DNA of 40,095 bases from JBDSKH01 sp035556655 (GCA_035556655.1 DATMFW010000010.1:1-40095); one strand, 5' to 3'. Positions 1 to 6,941 are shown, counted from the stretch's first letter. A program made the numbers and translations. Notes: generated by a model not told the origin, from the sequence alone.

Positions 1-249
1 CTCGGGATCGTGATGCTCAGGGTCGCGGCGGAGCTGCAGGCGCAGGTGTACGACTTCTACACCACGAGCCCCGTCGAGCTGGGCGAAGCCGAATACCGGT
101 ACTGGGACACGATCAGCACCAACGCGTACACGCTCACCAACGTCGCCATGCCGATGCTGCTGGTCTCGCTGGCGGCCGTCTTCACGTTGCTCGCGGTGAT
201 CGCGCTGCTGTCCGAGCGCGGTCAGGCGGAGGCGACCCCGGCCTCCTGA
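1..249 (+). CDS. Membrane protein, 3' end only
   Basis: The reading frame is open from the first base of the window, so the true start lies upstream. What remains is about 82 residues: a polar stretch rich in Glu, Gln and Tyr, then one hydrophobic helix (around MPMLLVSLAAVFTLLAVIAL), then a short tail ending QAEATPAS. The tail and stop codon are encoded by a 33-bp repeat (221-253), and the last 28 bases overlap the 3' end of the convergent minus-strand gene. I do not recognise the family. The arrangement fits a small transmembrane protein or the last helix of a larger one. Confidence 0.6.
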   Translation, partial: LGIVMLRVAAELQAQVYDFYTTSPVELGEAEYRYWDTISTNAYTLTNVAMPMLLVSLAAVFTLLAVIALLSERGQAEATPAS

Positions 250-253
250 TCGG
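221..253. repeat. 33-bp perfect direct repeat, copy 1
   Basis: An identical 33-bp sequence occurs at 4605-4637 in the same orientation. It contains the inverted repeat GGAGGC (228-233) / GCCTCC (241-246) with a 7-base loop. It also supplies a stop codon on each strand: TGA at 247-249 for the plus-strand gene and TCA at 222-224 for the minus-strand epimerase. Read on the minus strand it encodes DQEAGVASA followed by stop. The two copies bracket the whole ECF41 module. Confidence 0.9.
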
Positions 254-986
254 CCAGCCATTGCGCGAATGACCCGGTGGCCGCTCGTGCGTCCGCCCCG
301 GGCAGCAACGTGTCCGTCGCGAGCAGGGCGCCGAAGTACCGGGACTCCGGGTCCGCTTCGACCGGCCGGGCGTCGCCGCGCACCCGCAGGCCGGTCCGGA
401 CGAGTTCGTCCAGGGTCCAGCGTTCGGGGCCCGCGATCTCGACGACCCCACCCGCCGGGTTCTCGTGCACGATCGCGGCCAGGGCGGCGGCGACGTCGTC
501 GGCGGCCATCGGCTGGATTCCCACCGGCGCGAGCCGGACGATGCCGTTCTCCGTGGCGGCGTCGGCGATGCTGCGGACGAACTCGTAGAACTGGGTCGCG
601 TGCACGATGGTGAAGGGCACCTCGCCATCGGTGATCAGACGCTCCTGGGCGATCTTGCCCTGGAAATAGGGGCTCTCGGCGAGCCGGTCGGTGCCCACGA
701 CCGAGAGAGCGACGAGGTGACGGATCCCGGCGGCGCGGGCCGCATCCAGCAGCGTGCGGGTGGATGCGGTGAAGAACTCGCGCACGGCGTCCCCGTCGAA
801 CGAGGGCGAGTTCGAGACGTCGACGAGGACGTCGGCGCCCGCGAGCGCCTCAGCGACGCCCCGCCCGGTGGTGGTGTCGACTCCGGTGCTCGGTGCCGCG
901 ATGACGACCTCGTCTCCCGAGGCCTGCAACCGGGCCGCCAGTCTGCTGCCGATGAGGCCGGTGCCCCCGACGATGACGATGCGCAT
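222..986 (-). CDS. NAD(P)-binding epimerase/NmrA-like protein (paralogue 1)
   Basis: A 254-residue atypical short-chain dehydrogenase. The nucleotide-binding motif GGTGLIGS lies at residues 7-14, and the rest matches NAD(P)H-binding proteins of the NmrA/SDR type that work as isomerase-like or redox-sensing oxidoreductases in the cytosol. The substrate is not evident. It starts at ATG 986 with a good ribosome site (AAGGAGA) upstream. It is a close paralogue of the gene at 3797-4549. An ECF41-type promoter lies directly upstream, and ECF41 sigma genes are typically accompanied by carboxymuconolactone decarboxylases, oxidoreductases or epimerases. Oddity: its last nine residues, DQEAGVASA, come from the 33-bp repeat and equal the C-terminus of the unrelated lipid kinase at 4606-5628. 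The paralogue ends in WLRRVA without this tail. Confidence 0.88.
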   Translation of the reverse strand: MRIVIVGGTGLIGSRLAARLQASGDEVVIAAPSTGVDTTTGRGVAEALAGADVLVDVSNSPSFDGDAVREFFTASTRTLLDAARAAGIRHLVALSVVGTDRLAESPYFQGKIAQERLITDGEVPFTIVHATQFYEFVRSIADAATENGIVRLAPVGIQPMAADDVAAALAAIVHENPAGGVVEIAGPERWTLDELVRTGLRVRGDARPVEADPESRYFGALLATDTLLPGADARAATGSFAQWLADQEAGVASA

Positions 987-1026
987 GATCTCTCCTTCCG
1001 CGGAGGGCGGACGCCCTCAGCAGAGA

Positions 1027-1053
1027 GACCGGGCAGCGGCCGGAACTGTGACC
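1027..1053 (-). promoter_or_regulatory. Candidate ECF41-dependent promoter of the epimerase gene
   Basis: Read on the minus strand: GGTCACA (1053-1047), a 16-base spacer, then GGTC (1030-1027). This closely resembles the ECF41 promoter pattern TGTCACA-N16-CGTC known from the literature. The -10 lies about 40 bases before the ATG at 986 and the -35 abuts the stop codon of the upstream MarR gene. The same arrangement occurs at 2545-2571 and 4559-4585. Confidence 0.6.
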
Positions 1054-1056
1054 GGG

Positions 1057-1506
1057 TCAGGCGTCGCGTGTCTCACCGGCCTCGGTGATCGCGCGCAGAG
1101 CCTCGAGGGCGCTCGCCGAGCGGTCGGCGGTGAGCCCGAACGCGTCGCGGATGGCGGCGTAGATGCCCGGGACGTGTCGACGGAGCGCGTCGCCCTCCGG
1201 CGTGAGCGTCACGATGACGGTGCGCTCGTCGTGCGCGCTGCGCGTCCGGCGCACCATGCCGTTCTGTTCGAGGCGCTTCAGCAGCGGAGTGATGGTGCCG
1301 TATTCGACCTTGAGGCGGTCGGCGAGCGCGCCCACCGTGTGGTCGCCGTACTCCCAGAGGCAGGCGAGCGCGATGTACTGCGGGTAAGACAGGCCGATCG
1401 GCTCGAGCAGCCGACGGTACTCGGCGGTGATGACGCGTGAGGCCTGGTAGACGTTCCAGCAGACCATCTCGCTCAGCGGGATCGCGCCTTCGGGTTCGGT
1501 GCTCAT
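1057..1506 (-). CDS. ohrR: MarR-family regulator, OhrR-like peroxide sensor
   Basis: A 149-residue winged-helix protein with strong resemblance to Bacillus OhrR. Cys16 sits where the OhrR reactive cysteine (Cys15) sits, and Tyr20 and Tyr30 match the two tyrosines that hydrogen-bond it, in the context LSEMVCWNVYQASR ... YPQYIALACLWE. The wing contains DERTV as in OhrR. OhrR proteins repress organic-hydroperoxide resistance genes until the cysteine is oxidised. No ohr gene is present here, so the target may be its own divergent region or the sigma factor gene, which starts 87 bp away on the other strand. An AT-rich imperfect dyad (1517-1541) lies between them. Start ATG 1506. Confidence 0.85.
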   Translation of the reverse strand: MSTEPEGAIPLSEMVCWNVYQASRVITAEYRRLLEPIGLSYPQYIALACLWEYGDHTVGALADRLKVEYGTITPLLKRLEQNGMVRRTRSAHDERTVIVTLTPEGDALRRHVPGIYAAIRDAFGLTADRSASALEALRAITEAGETRDA

Positions 1507-1516
1507 GGGATAAACC

Positions 1517-1541
1517 TAGCACTCTAAATAAAAGAACCCTA
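1517..1541. promoter_or_regulatory. AT-rich imperfect dyad, possible MarR/OhrR operator
   Basis: TAG-N3-TCT (1517-1525) and AGA-N3-CTA (1533-1541) are inverted around a 7-base AT centre, with 6 of 9 positions symmetrical. It is the only AT-rich patch in the 87-bp region between the divergent marR and sigma genes. TTGACA at 1542-1547 could be a -35 for the sigma gene, but I see no convincing -10 after it. Confidence 0.35.
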
Positions 1542-1593
1542 TTGACACGCCCTCGTGGTATCGACGAGAGTGTCTGCCATCGAAGGGAGCACC

Positions 1594-2541
1594 ATGCGAT
1601 CCCACACCGAGAATCTGGCTCTGCGTCGGAAGCCGGCGCCTCGACCCTCATCCCGCCAGCCGTCGGCGGGCCTCGATGAGGCCGCGCGGCAGTTCCAGCA
1701 GTTGCGCCCCCGCCTGTTCGGCATCGCCTATCGCGTGATCGGGACGGTGACCGACGCCGAGGACGTCGTGCAGGACGTCTGGCTGAAGTGGCACGGCTAC
1801 GACCGCAGCCACGTGGAGCACCCCGAGGCCTTCCTCGTCACCACCACGACCCGCACCGCCATCAACGTGCTGAACTCGGCGCGGGTCCGGCGCGAGGCGT
1901 ACGTCGGACCGTGGTTGCCCGAGCCGGTGGGCACCGAGTGCAACCCCGAGGTCGAGGCGGTGCACAACGAATCCCTGTCGTTCGCGCTGCTCGTCGTGCT
2001 CGAGGCGCTCTCGCCCGCCGAGCGTGCGGCGTTCGTGCTGCGGGAGGCTTTCGGGTACGAGTACCGCGTGATCGCCGGCATCCTCGACTCGACCGAGATG
2101 GCGGTACGCAAGCTGGTGAGCAGGGCGCGCGAGCACGTCGCCTCCGGGCGACGGCGTACGGTGCCGACCGCCGAGCACCGCCGGCTGCTCGCCCTCTTCG
2201 TCGAGGCCGCCCGCTCAGGGGATGTGGCGCAGCTCGAACGGGTGCTCGCCGAGGACATCGTGAGCTACTCCGACGGAGGCGAGGCCGTGCACGCCGCCCG
2301 CATCCCGATCATCGGCCGCGAGAGCGTGGTCAAGTTCGTCGCCGCCTTCTCGCGCTGGTTCTGGGACGGCATCGACGTCGTCGAGACCGACGTCAACGGA
2401 GAACCCGCGATCGCCATCGTCGCCGACGGTGAACCCGTCACGATCCTGACGGTGTGCACGACGGGGGACGGGATCGCGCGGCTGTTCTGGTTGCTGAACC
2501 CCGACAAGCTGCGCCGCATCCGGATCGCCGTGCCGGGCTGA
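1594..2541 (+). CDS. sigJ: ECF41 (SigJ-type) RNA polymerase sigma factor
   Basis: An extracytoplasmic-function sigma factor of the ECF41 group, 315 residues. Region 2 (about 31-95) and region 4 (about 130-185) are followed by a C-terminal SnoaL-like domain (about 190-315), which in this group replaces a separate anti-sigma factor. Group landmarks are present: WLPEP at 107-111 in the linker and NPDKL at 302-306 near the end. The expected DGGGK motif reads DGGEA (227-231), a deviation. I chose ATG 1594 because GAAGGGA lies 5-11 bases upstream. The GTG at 1555 is in frame but has no ribosome site. The neighbouring oxidoreductase and hydrolase genes carry matching promoter sequences. The gene itself has no such promoter, so it may not be autoregulated. 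Confidence 0.92.
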   Translation: MRSHTENLALRRKPAPRPSSRQPSAGLDEAARQFQQLRPRLFGIAYRVIGTVTDAEDVVQDVWLKWHGYDRSHVEHPEAFLVTTTTRTAINVLNSARVRREAYVGPWLPEPVGTECNPEVEAVHNESLSFALLVVLEALSPAERAAFVLREAFGYEYRVIAGILDSTEMAVRKLVSRAREHVASGRRRTVPTAEHRRLLALFVEAARSGDVAQLERVLAEDIVSYSDGGEAVHAARIPIIGRESVVKFVAAFSRWFWDGIDVVETDVNGEPAIAIVADGEPVTILTVCTTGDGIARLFWLLNPDKLRRIRIAVPG

Positions 2542-2544
2542 GCC

Positions 2545-2571
2545 CGTCACACCGGCGAGTCCTGCCCTGTC
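2545..2571 (+). promoter_or_regulatory. Candidate ECF41-dependent promoter of the hydrolase gene
   Basis: CGTCACA (2545-2551), a 16-base spacer, then TGTC (2568-2571), directly after the sigma factor stop codon and 45 bases before the hydrolase ATG. The pattern and spacing are the same as at 1027-1053 and 4559-4585. Confidence 0.6.
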
Positions 2572-2615
2572 TCCTCTCGCAAAGCACCACCCGTTTCGAC
2601 AGAGAGAAGAAGGAC

Positions 2616-3350
2616 ATGAACACACCCACCGTGGTTCTCGTGCACGGAGCGTTCGCAGACGCGACCAGCTGGAACGGCGTCATCTCCCGCCTGCACGACA
2701 AGGGGATCACCTCGCTCGGGGTCGCCAATCCGCTGCGCAGCGTGAGCGTCGACGCTGCGTACCTGCGTGACGTCCTCGACAGCATCGAGGGTCCCGTCGT
2801 GCTGGTCGGCCACTCGTATGGCGGATTCGTCATCACCGAGGCGGGATCGCATCCCGCGGTGAAGGCCCTCGTCTACGTGGCCGCATTCGCGCCCGACAGC
2901 GGAGAGAACGCGTTCGAGCTCTCCACCAAGTTCCCGGGCAGTTCGCTCGGCGACGCCTTGAACGCCTATCCGGTGGCGACCGGTGGCAACGAGTTCGCGA
3001 TCCGCCGCGAGATGTTCCGCGACCAGTTCGCGGCCGACGTCCCGGTGGAGACCGCCGGGCTGATGGGGGCCACTCAGCGCCCGGTCACCGAGAAGGCGCT
3101 CACGGAACCGCTGCCGACTGCCGCGCCGGCCTGGAAGGGCCTGCCCTCGTGGTTCGTCTACGGCGAGCTGGATCGCAACATCCCGGCCGAACTCGAGCGG
3201 TTCTTCGTCGAGCGCGCGAAGCCGGTCGCCTCGTGCGAGCTGGCCGGATCCTCGCACGCGCCCAGTGTGTCCCGGCCGGCGGAGGTCACGGACGTGATCC
3301 TCGAGGCCGTGGCGCACGTCGCCTCTGCCGCGGACCGTTCCGCCGCGTGA
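2616..3350 (+). CDS. Alpha/beta hydrolase
   Basis: A cytosolic serine hydrolase of 244 residues. The nucleophile elbow GHSYGG places Ser67. Asp186 in GELDRNIP and His214 in SSHAPSVS complete a plausible triad, and HGAF near residue 10 is the oxyanion-hole motif. It belongs to the group of short actinobacterial alpha/beta hydrolases resembling chloride-free haloperoxidase or esterase folds. The natural substrate is unknown. The ATG at 2616 has AGAAGG 4-10 bases upstream. An ECF41-type promoter precedes it, so it is probably a target of the sigma factor gene just upstream. A strong hairpin follows the stop. Confidence 0.88.
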   Translation: MNTPTVVLVHGAFADATSWNGVISRLHDKGITSLGVANPLRSVSVDAAYLRDVLDSIEGPVVLVGHSYGGFVITEAGSHPAVKALVYVAAFAPDSGENAFELSTKFPGSSLGDALNAYPVATGGNEFAIRREMFRDQFAADVPVETAGLMGATQRPVTEKALTEPLPTAAPAWKGLPSWFVYGELDRNIPAELERFFVERAKPVASCELAGSSHAPSVSRPAEVTDVILEAVAHVASAADRSAA

Positions 3351-3358
3351 CGCCGAGG

Positions 3359-3388
3359 AGGGGGCGGTGCCGTCGGGCGCCGCCCCCT
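3359..3388. terminator. Hairpin terminator between convergent genes
   Basis: A 13-bp stem with one G-T pair (3359-3371 with 3376-3388) and the 4-base loop GTCG, followed on the plus strand by CTCTCTCT. It lies 9 bases after the hydrolase stop and 9 bases before the 3' end of the convergent acetyltransferase, so it can serve both. Confidence 0.75.
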
Positions 3389-3396
3389 CTCTCTGC

Positions 3397-3807
3397 TCAG
3401 GCCAGGCCCACCCGGTATTCGGGATGCACCGCGAGGTATCCGCGGATGACCGGGCACTCGACCGTGAGGTCCTCACCGTTGGCGAGGCGCTCGTCGAGCA
3501 CGTGCGCGATGAACGCGGTCGCGATGCCGCGGCCGCGCAGGGCGGGGTCGACATAGGTCGAGATCAGGGCGGTCCCGGTGGCCGAGGTCCGGTATTCGAT
3601 CCGCCCCACCTCCCATCCGTCCACGATCGCGCGGTACGTCCGCCCGCCGGGGTCATCGACGATCCGGAGGTCGGAGCCGGCGTCCGCGCTCGCGACGAGG
3701 TACTCGGCGGATCCGGCATCGGCCGCCAGCCTCGCCGTGCCCTCGTCGAGGAAGCCCATGCCGTCGGGGTATCCGGCGTTGTCCGGGTATTCGATCTCAG
3801 GCGACAC
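3397..3807 (-). CDS. Small GNAT-fold N-acetyltransferase
   Basis: 136 residues. The second half matches the short YjdJ-type GNAT family: a strand with RAIVDGWEVGRIEY, then YVDPALRGRGIATAFI, where RGRGIA is the acetyl-CoA pyrophosphate loop, and the typical end CPVIRGYLAVHPEY. The N-terminal 50 residues are poorly conserved in character. The GTG start at 3807 overlaps the end of the upstream epimerase gene by 11 bp, so the two are translationally coupled and probably share its ECF41-type promoter. An in-frame ATG at 3759 is an alternative start. The acetyl acceptor is unknown. Confidence 0.8.
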   Translation of the reverse strand: MSPEIEYPDNAGYPDGMGFLDEGTARLAADAGSAEYLVASADAGSDLRIVDDPGGRTYRAIVDGWEVGRIEYRTSATGTALISTYVDPALRGRGIATAFIAHVLDERLANGEDLTVECPVIRGYLAVHPEYRVGLA

Positions 3808-4549
3808 GGCGCAGCCAGTCGTCGAAGCGGGTCGGCATGATCACGGCGTCCCCGCCCGGCAGCAGGTCCTCCTCGGCCAGATCGGTGCCGAAGTACGTGG
3901 CCAGCGGATCCGCGACCACCTCGCGGGGATCGTCGCGCGCACCGAGCCGGGTGCGGACCACATGATCCAGACGGAACCGGTCGGCCCCGGCGTGCTCGGT
4001 GATCGACATCGTCGGGCGACCGAGCGCGATCCCGAGCACCGCATCGGCGACATCATCGGCGGCGATGGGCTGGATGAGAGCCCGAGCCAGACGCACGACG
4101 CCCCCGCGCGTCGCCTCGTCGGCGATGCTGAGCAGGAACTCGAAGAACTGGGTGCCGTGGACGATCGAGAACGCCCGGCCCGATGTGCGCAGGAGCCGCT
4201 CCTGCTCGAGCTTGGCCGCGAAGTAGCCGCCCTCCGATCGCGCCAGACGTTCGGTGCCCACGACCGAGAGCGCGACGTGGTGCCTCACCCCCGCGGCAGC
4301 CCCGTAGCTGAGCAGATTGAGCGTGGAGGCGTAGAAGAACTCGCGCGCTCCCCGGTAGTCGGTGTACGACGAGTTGCTGACGTCGATCACGGTGTCGGCG
4401 CCCTCGAGCGCCTTCGCCAGCCCGTCACCGGTGAACGAGTTCACCCCGGTGCCACGGGTGGCGATCGTGAGCGGGATCCGCTCGTGTGCAAGGCGGGCCG
4501 AGATCCTCGACCCGATCAGTCCTGTCCCTCCGACGACGACGATCTTCAT
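3797..4549 (-). CDS. NAD(P)-binding epimerase/NmrA-like protein (paralogue 2)
   Basis: 250 residues, with GGTGLIGS at residues 7-14 and alignable along its whole length to the protein at 222-986 (for example FFxASTxxLL, HxVALSVVGTxRLA, HxTQFxEF, IQPxAADDVA). It is an atypical SDR with no visible catalytic YxxxK, so it may be a sensor or an isomerase rather than a classical dehydrogenase. The ATG at 4549 has no Shine-Dalgarno sequence, and the predicted -10 lies only about 10 bases upstream, which points to a leaderless mRNA. It is followed by the overlapping acetyltransferase gene. Confidence 0.87.
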   Translation of the reverse strand: MKIVVVGGTGLIGSRISARLAHERIPLTIATRGTGVNSFTGDGLAKALEGADTVIDVSNSSYTDYRGAREFFYASTLNLLSYGAAAGVRHHVALSVVGTERLARSEGGYFAAKLEQERLLRTSGRAFSIVHGTQFFEFLLSIADEATRGGVVRLARALIQPIAADDVADAVLGIALGRPTMSITEHAGADRFRLDHVVRTRLGARDDPREVVADPLATYFGTDLAEEDLLPGGDAVIMPTRFDDWLRRVA

Positions 4550-4558
4550 ACAGCCGAA

Positions 4559-4585
4559 GACAACGCAGCGCGCGGATCTGTGACC
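4559..4585 (-). promoter_or_regulatory. Candidate ECF41-dependent promoter, leaderless
   Basis: Read on the minus strand: GGTCACA (4585-4579), a 16-base spacer, then TGTC (4562-4559). The distance to the ATG at 4549 is so short that transcription should begin at or just before the start codon. The -35 element lies 20 bases from the second 33-bp repeat. Confidence 0.6.
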
Positions 4586-4604
4586 GATCGCGTCGGAACC
4601 GCGC

Positions 4605-4637
4605 GTCAGGCGGAGGCGACCCCGGCCTCCTGATCGG
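4605..4637. repeat. 33-bp perfect direct repeat, copy 2
   Basis: Identical to 221-253 and in the same orientation, 4384 bp away. It encodes the last nine residues (DQEAGVASA) and stop of the lipid kinase. The inverted repeat is GGAGGC (4612-4617) / GCCTCC (4625-4630). Confidence 0.9.
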
Positions 4638-5628
4638 AGCCCTCGATCTCGCGGTCGGCGGGGATGCGCACCAGAAGACCGTCCCGTTCGACGTGGGCGC
4701 GGAAGGCGATGGCGTCGCCGAAGTCGTCGCCGTCGAGTTCGAAGTCCTCGGCGCGGTCCAGCCGCGCGGTGATCGTGGCGGCCTTGATGTAGCGCAGGGC
4801 ACGCACCTCGCGGGTCAGCCCGGCGAGCCGGCGACCGACCGAGTTGCGGCGCAGCACCCCGTTCTCCCAGAAGATCTTCGTCCAGATCTGCACCCAGCCG
4901 AAGAACCCCTTCGGCCGCAGCGCCACGATGTCGAAGACGCCGTCGTCGATCGCCGCCTCGGGCAGCAGCAGCACGTTGCCGGGCAGTGATCCGCAGTTGC
5001 CGACCATGACCGTGTGCACGTTCATGGTGCGCTCGGGCCCGTCGTCGATGCGGAACCGCACCCGCACCCGCTGCTGGTCGCTCATCGCCCGGACGATCGG
5101 CTGGATGTACGCCAGCCACCCGACCTTCTTCTTCAGCTCGGGGTCGGTGTTGGCGGCCATCTTGGCGTCGAGGCCGATGCCGGCCATGACCACGAACGCG
5201 CGGGTCTCGCGGGTGCCGTCCACCCGCTCCACCTCGACGATGCCGAGATCGATGCGCCGGTCGTGGCCGGTGAAGGCGGTCTGCACCGACCCGGGCAGAT
5301 CGGCCAGGGTCAGGTCCATGTTGCGGGCCAGCAGGTTGCCGGTGCCGGCGGGCAGCAGGGTGAGCGGCACGTTCGAGCCGTGCAGTCCCTCGGCGACGGC
5401 GCGGACCGTTCCGTCTCCGCCCGCCGCGATGACCACGTCGGCGCCGCGCTCGACGGCTTCGCGCGCCTGCCCGGTGCCCGGATCCTCCTCGGTGGTCTCG
5501 ATCCAGAGGCTCTTCGCCCAGCCGGCCTCGCTCTCGGCGAGTGCTACGGCATTGCGCAGCTCGGCGAGCTCGACCTTCGTCGGGTTGTAGACCACGGCGG
5601 CACGTTGCGCGGTTCTGGCGGCGGACAT
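4606..5628 (-). CDS. Diacylglycerol kinase-family lipid kinase
   Basis: 340 residues with the DAGK catalytic domain at the N-terminus. GGDGT (70-74) is the nucleotide-binding signature and PAGTGNLLARN (93-103) the second conserved loop. The C-terminal half fits the beta-sandwich of the DgkB/YegS group. These soluble enzymes phosphorylate diacylglycerol or related lipids at the membrane surface. The gene diverges from serS across a 44-bp gap. The C-terminal tail DQEAGVASA is shared with the unrelated epimerase at 222-986 through the 33-bp repeat. Start ATG 5628. Confidence 0.9.
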   Translation of the reverse strand: MSAARTAQRAAVVYNPTKVELAELRNAVALAESEAGWAKSLWIETTEEDPGTGQAREAVERGADVVIAAGGDGTVRAVAEGLHGSNVPLTLLPAGTGNLLARNMDLTLADLPGSVQTAFTGHDRRIDLGIVEVERVDGTRETRAFVVMAGIGLDAKMAANTDPELKKKVGWLAYIQPIVRAMSDQQRVRVRFRIDDGPERTMNVHTVMVGNCGSLPGNVLLLPEAAIDDGVFDIVALRPKGFFGWVQIWTKIFWENGVLRRNSVGRRLAGLTREVRALRYIKAATITARLDRAEDFELDGDDFGDAIAFRAHVERDGLLVRIPADREIEGSDQEAGVASA

Positions 5629-5659
5629 GCGCCCAGGCTAACCGGCAGGAACTGCTCAA

Positions 5660-5665
5660 TAGGAT
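5660..5665 (+). promoter_or_regulatory. Possible -10 element of serS
   Basis: TAGGAT ends 7 bases before the GTG start at 5673, which is the classic spacing for a leaderless transcript. The AGGA inside it could instead act as a weak ribosome site. No clear -35 is seen. Confidence 0.4.
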
Positions 5666-5672
5666 GGGTTGC

Positions 5673-6941
5673 GTGATCGACCCCGTTCTGCTTCGTGATG
5701 ACCCGGATGCGGTACGGACCTCCCAGAGACTGCGTGGCGCCCCGCTCGACGACGTCGACGCCGCCCTCGAAGCCGACGCCGCCCGCCGCGCCGCGATCAC
5801 CGCGTTCGAGTCGGCCCGGGCCGAGCAGAACGCCTTCGGCAAGACGGTGGCCGCGGCGCCCAAGGAGGAGAAGGCCGCGCTCGTCGCCCAGGCTCAGGAG
5901 CTCGCGGCTCGGGTCAAGGAGCGCCAGGCGATCGCCAACGATGCCGAGGCTGAGTTCGACGAGGCGATGGGCCGCATCCAGAACATCGTGCTCGACGGGG
6001 TGCCCGCGGGCGGCGAGGACGACTTCGTCACGCTGCGCACCGTCGGCGGGGCGCCGTCCTTCGAGTTCGAACCCCGCGACCACCTCGAGCTCGGCGAGCT
6101 GCTCGGCGCCATCGACATGGAGCGCGGCGCCAAGGTCAGCGGTGCGCGGTTCTACTTCCTCAAGGGCATCGGCGCCCGGCTCGAGCTCGCGCTGATGACC
6201 CTGGGGCTCGATCGCGCCCTCGAGGCCGGGTTCACGCCGCTCATCACGCCGACGCTGGTGCGCCCCGACATCATGGCGGGTACCGGATTCCTCGGCGCCC
6301 ACTCCGACGAGATCTACTACCTGCCGGGCGACGACCTCTACCTGACCGGCACGAGCGAGGTGGCGCTCGCCGGGTACCACAAGGACGAGATCCTCGACGT
6401 GTCGAGCGGCCCGCTGCGCTACGCCGGATGGTCGACCTGCTACCGGCGCGAGGCCGGGTCGGGCGGCAAAGACACCCGCGGCATCATCCGGGTGCACCAG
6501 TTCCAGAAACTCGAGATGTTCAGCTACATCGATCCGGCGGATGCGGCGGCCGAGCACGAGCGCCTCCTCGCGCTGCAAGAGGGCATGCTGCAATCCCTCG
6601 GGCTGAGCTACCGCGTGATCGACACCGCCGCCGGAGACCTCGGATCCAGCGCCGCGCGCAAGTTCGACGTCGAGGCGTGGGTTCCGACGCAGGGCGCCTA
6701 CCGCGAGCTGACCTCGACGAGCAACTGCACCACGTACCAGGCGCGCCGGCTCGACATCCGCTATCGCACCGAGTCGGGCAAGACCGCGCCGGTCGCGACC
6801 CTCAACGGCACCCTCGCGACCACCCGCTGGCTGGTGGCGATCCTCGAGACCCACCAGCGGGCCGACGGGTCGGTGCTCGTGCCCGAGGTGCTGCGACCGT
6901 ACCTCGGCGGTCTCGATGTGCTGGAACCTCTCGCCCGATGA
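5673..6941 (+). CDS. serS: Seryl-tRNA synthetase
   Basis: 422 residues, a normal length for bacterial SerRS. It charges tRNA-Ser (and tRNA-Sec where present) with serine in the cytosol. The N-terminal coiled-coil arm (about 25-105, rich in Ala, Glu and Arg) grips the long variable arm of the tRNA. The class II core follows, with motif 2 in YRREAGSGGKDTRG followed by HQFQKLEMF, the serine-site TSTSNCTTYQARR and the C-terminal LNGTLATTR motif 3 region. I chose GTG 5673 because the protein then begins MIDPVLLRDDPD as in homologues. ATG 5664 would add three residues. It overlaps the next gene by 4 bp (ATGA). Two tRNA-Ser genes follow within 2.4 kb. Confidence 0.96.
   Translation: MIDPVLLRDDPDAVRTSQRLRGAPLDDVDAALEADAARRAAITAFESARAEQNAFGKTVAAAPKEEKAALVAQAQELAARVKERQAIANDAEAEFDEAMGRIQNIVLDGVPAGGEDDFVTLRTVGGAPSFEFEPRDHLELGELLGAIDMERGAKVSGARFYFLKGIGARLELALMTLGLDRALEAGFTPLITPTLVRPDIMAGTGFLGAHSDEIYYLPGDDLYLTGTSEVALAGYHKDEILDVSSGPLRYAGWSTCYRREAGSGGKDTRGIIRVHQFQKLEMFSYIDPADAAAEHERLLALQEGMLQSLGLSYRVIDTAAGDLGSSAARKFDVEAWVPTQGAYRELTSTSNCTTYQARRLDIRYRTESGKTAPVATLNGTLATTRWLVAILETHQRADGSVLVPEVLRPYLGGLDVLEPLAR

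Noticed and set aside
1542..1570. TTGACA before the sigma gene as a complete housekeeping promoter
   Set aside because: No acceptable -10 is found at 16-19 bases, so only a possible -35 can be claimed.
2454..2615. Upstream extension of the hydrolase gene to 2454
   Set aside because: It would overlap the sigma factor coding sequence. The ATG at 2616 has a strong ribosome site and gives a normal N-terminus.
3797..5863. A single 688-codon minus-strand frame covering the lipid kinase and epimerase region
   Set aside because: Only the last 250 codons have protein-like sequence (the epimerase). The rest is a wrong frame of the lipid kinase and serS, rich in Arg, Ala and Pro.
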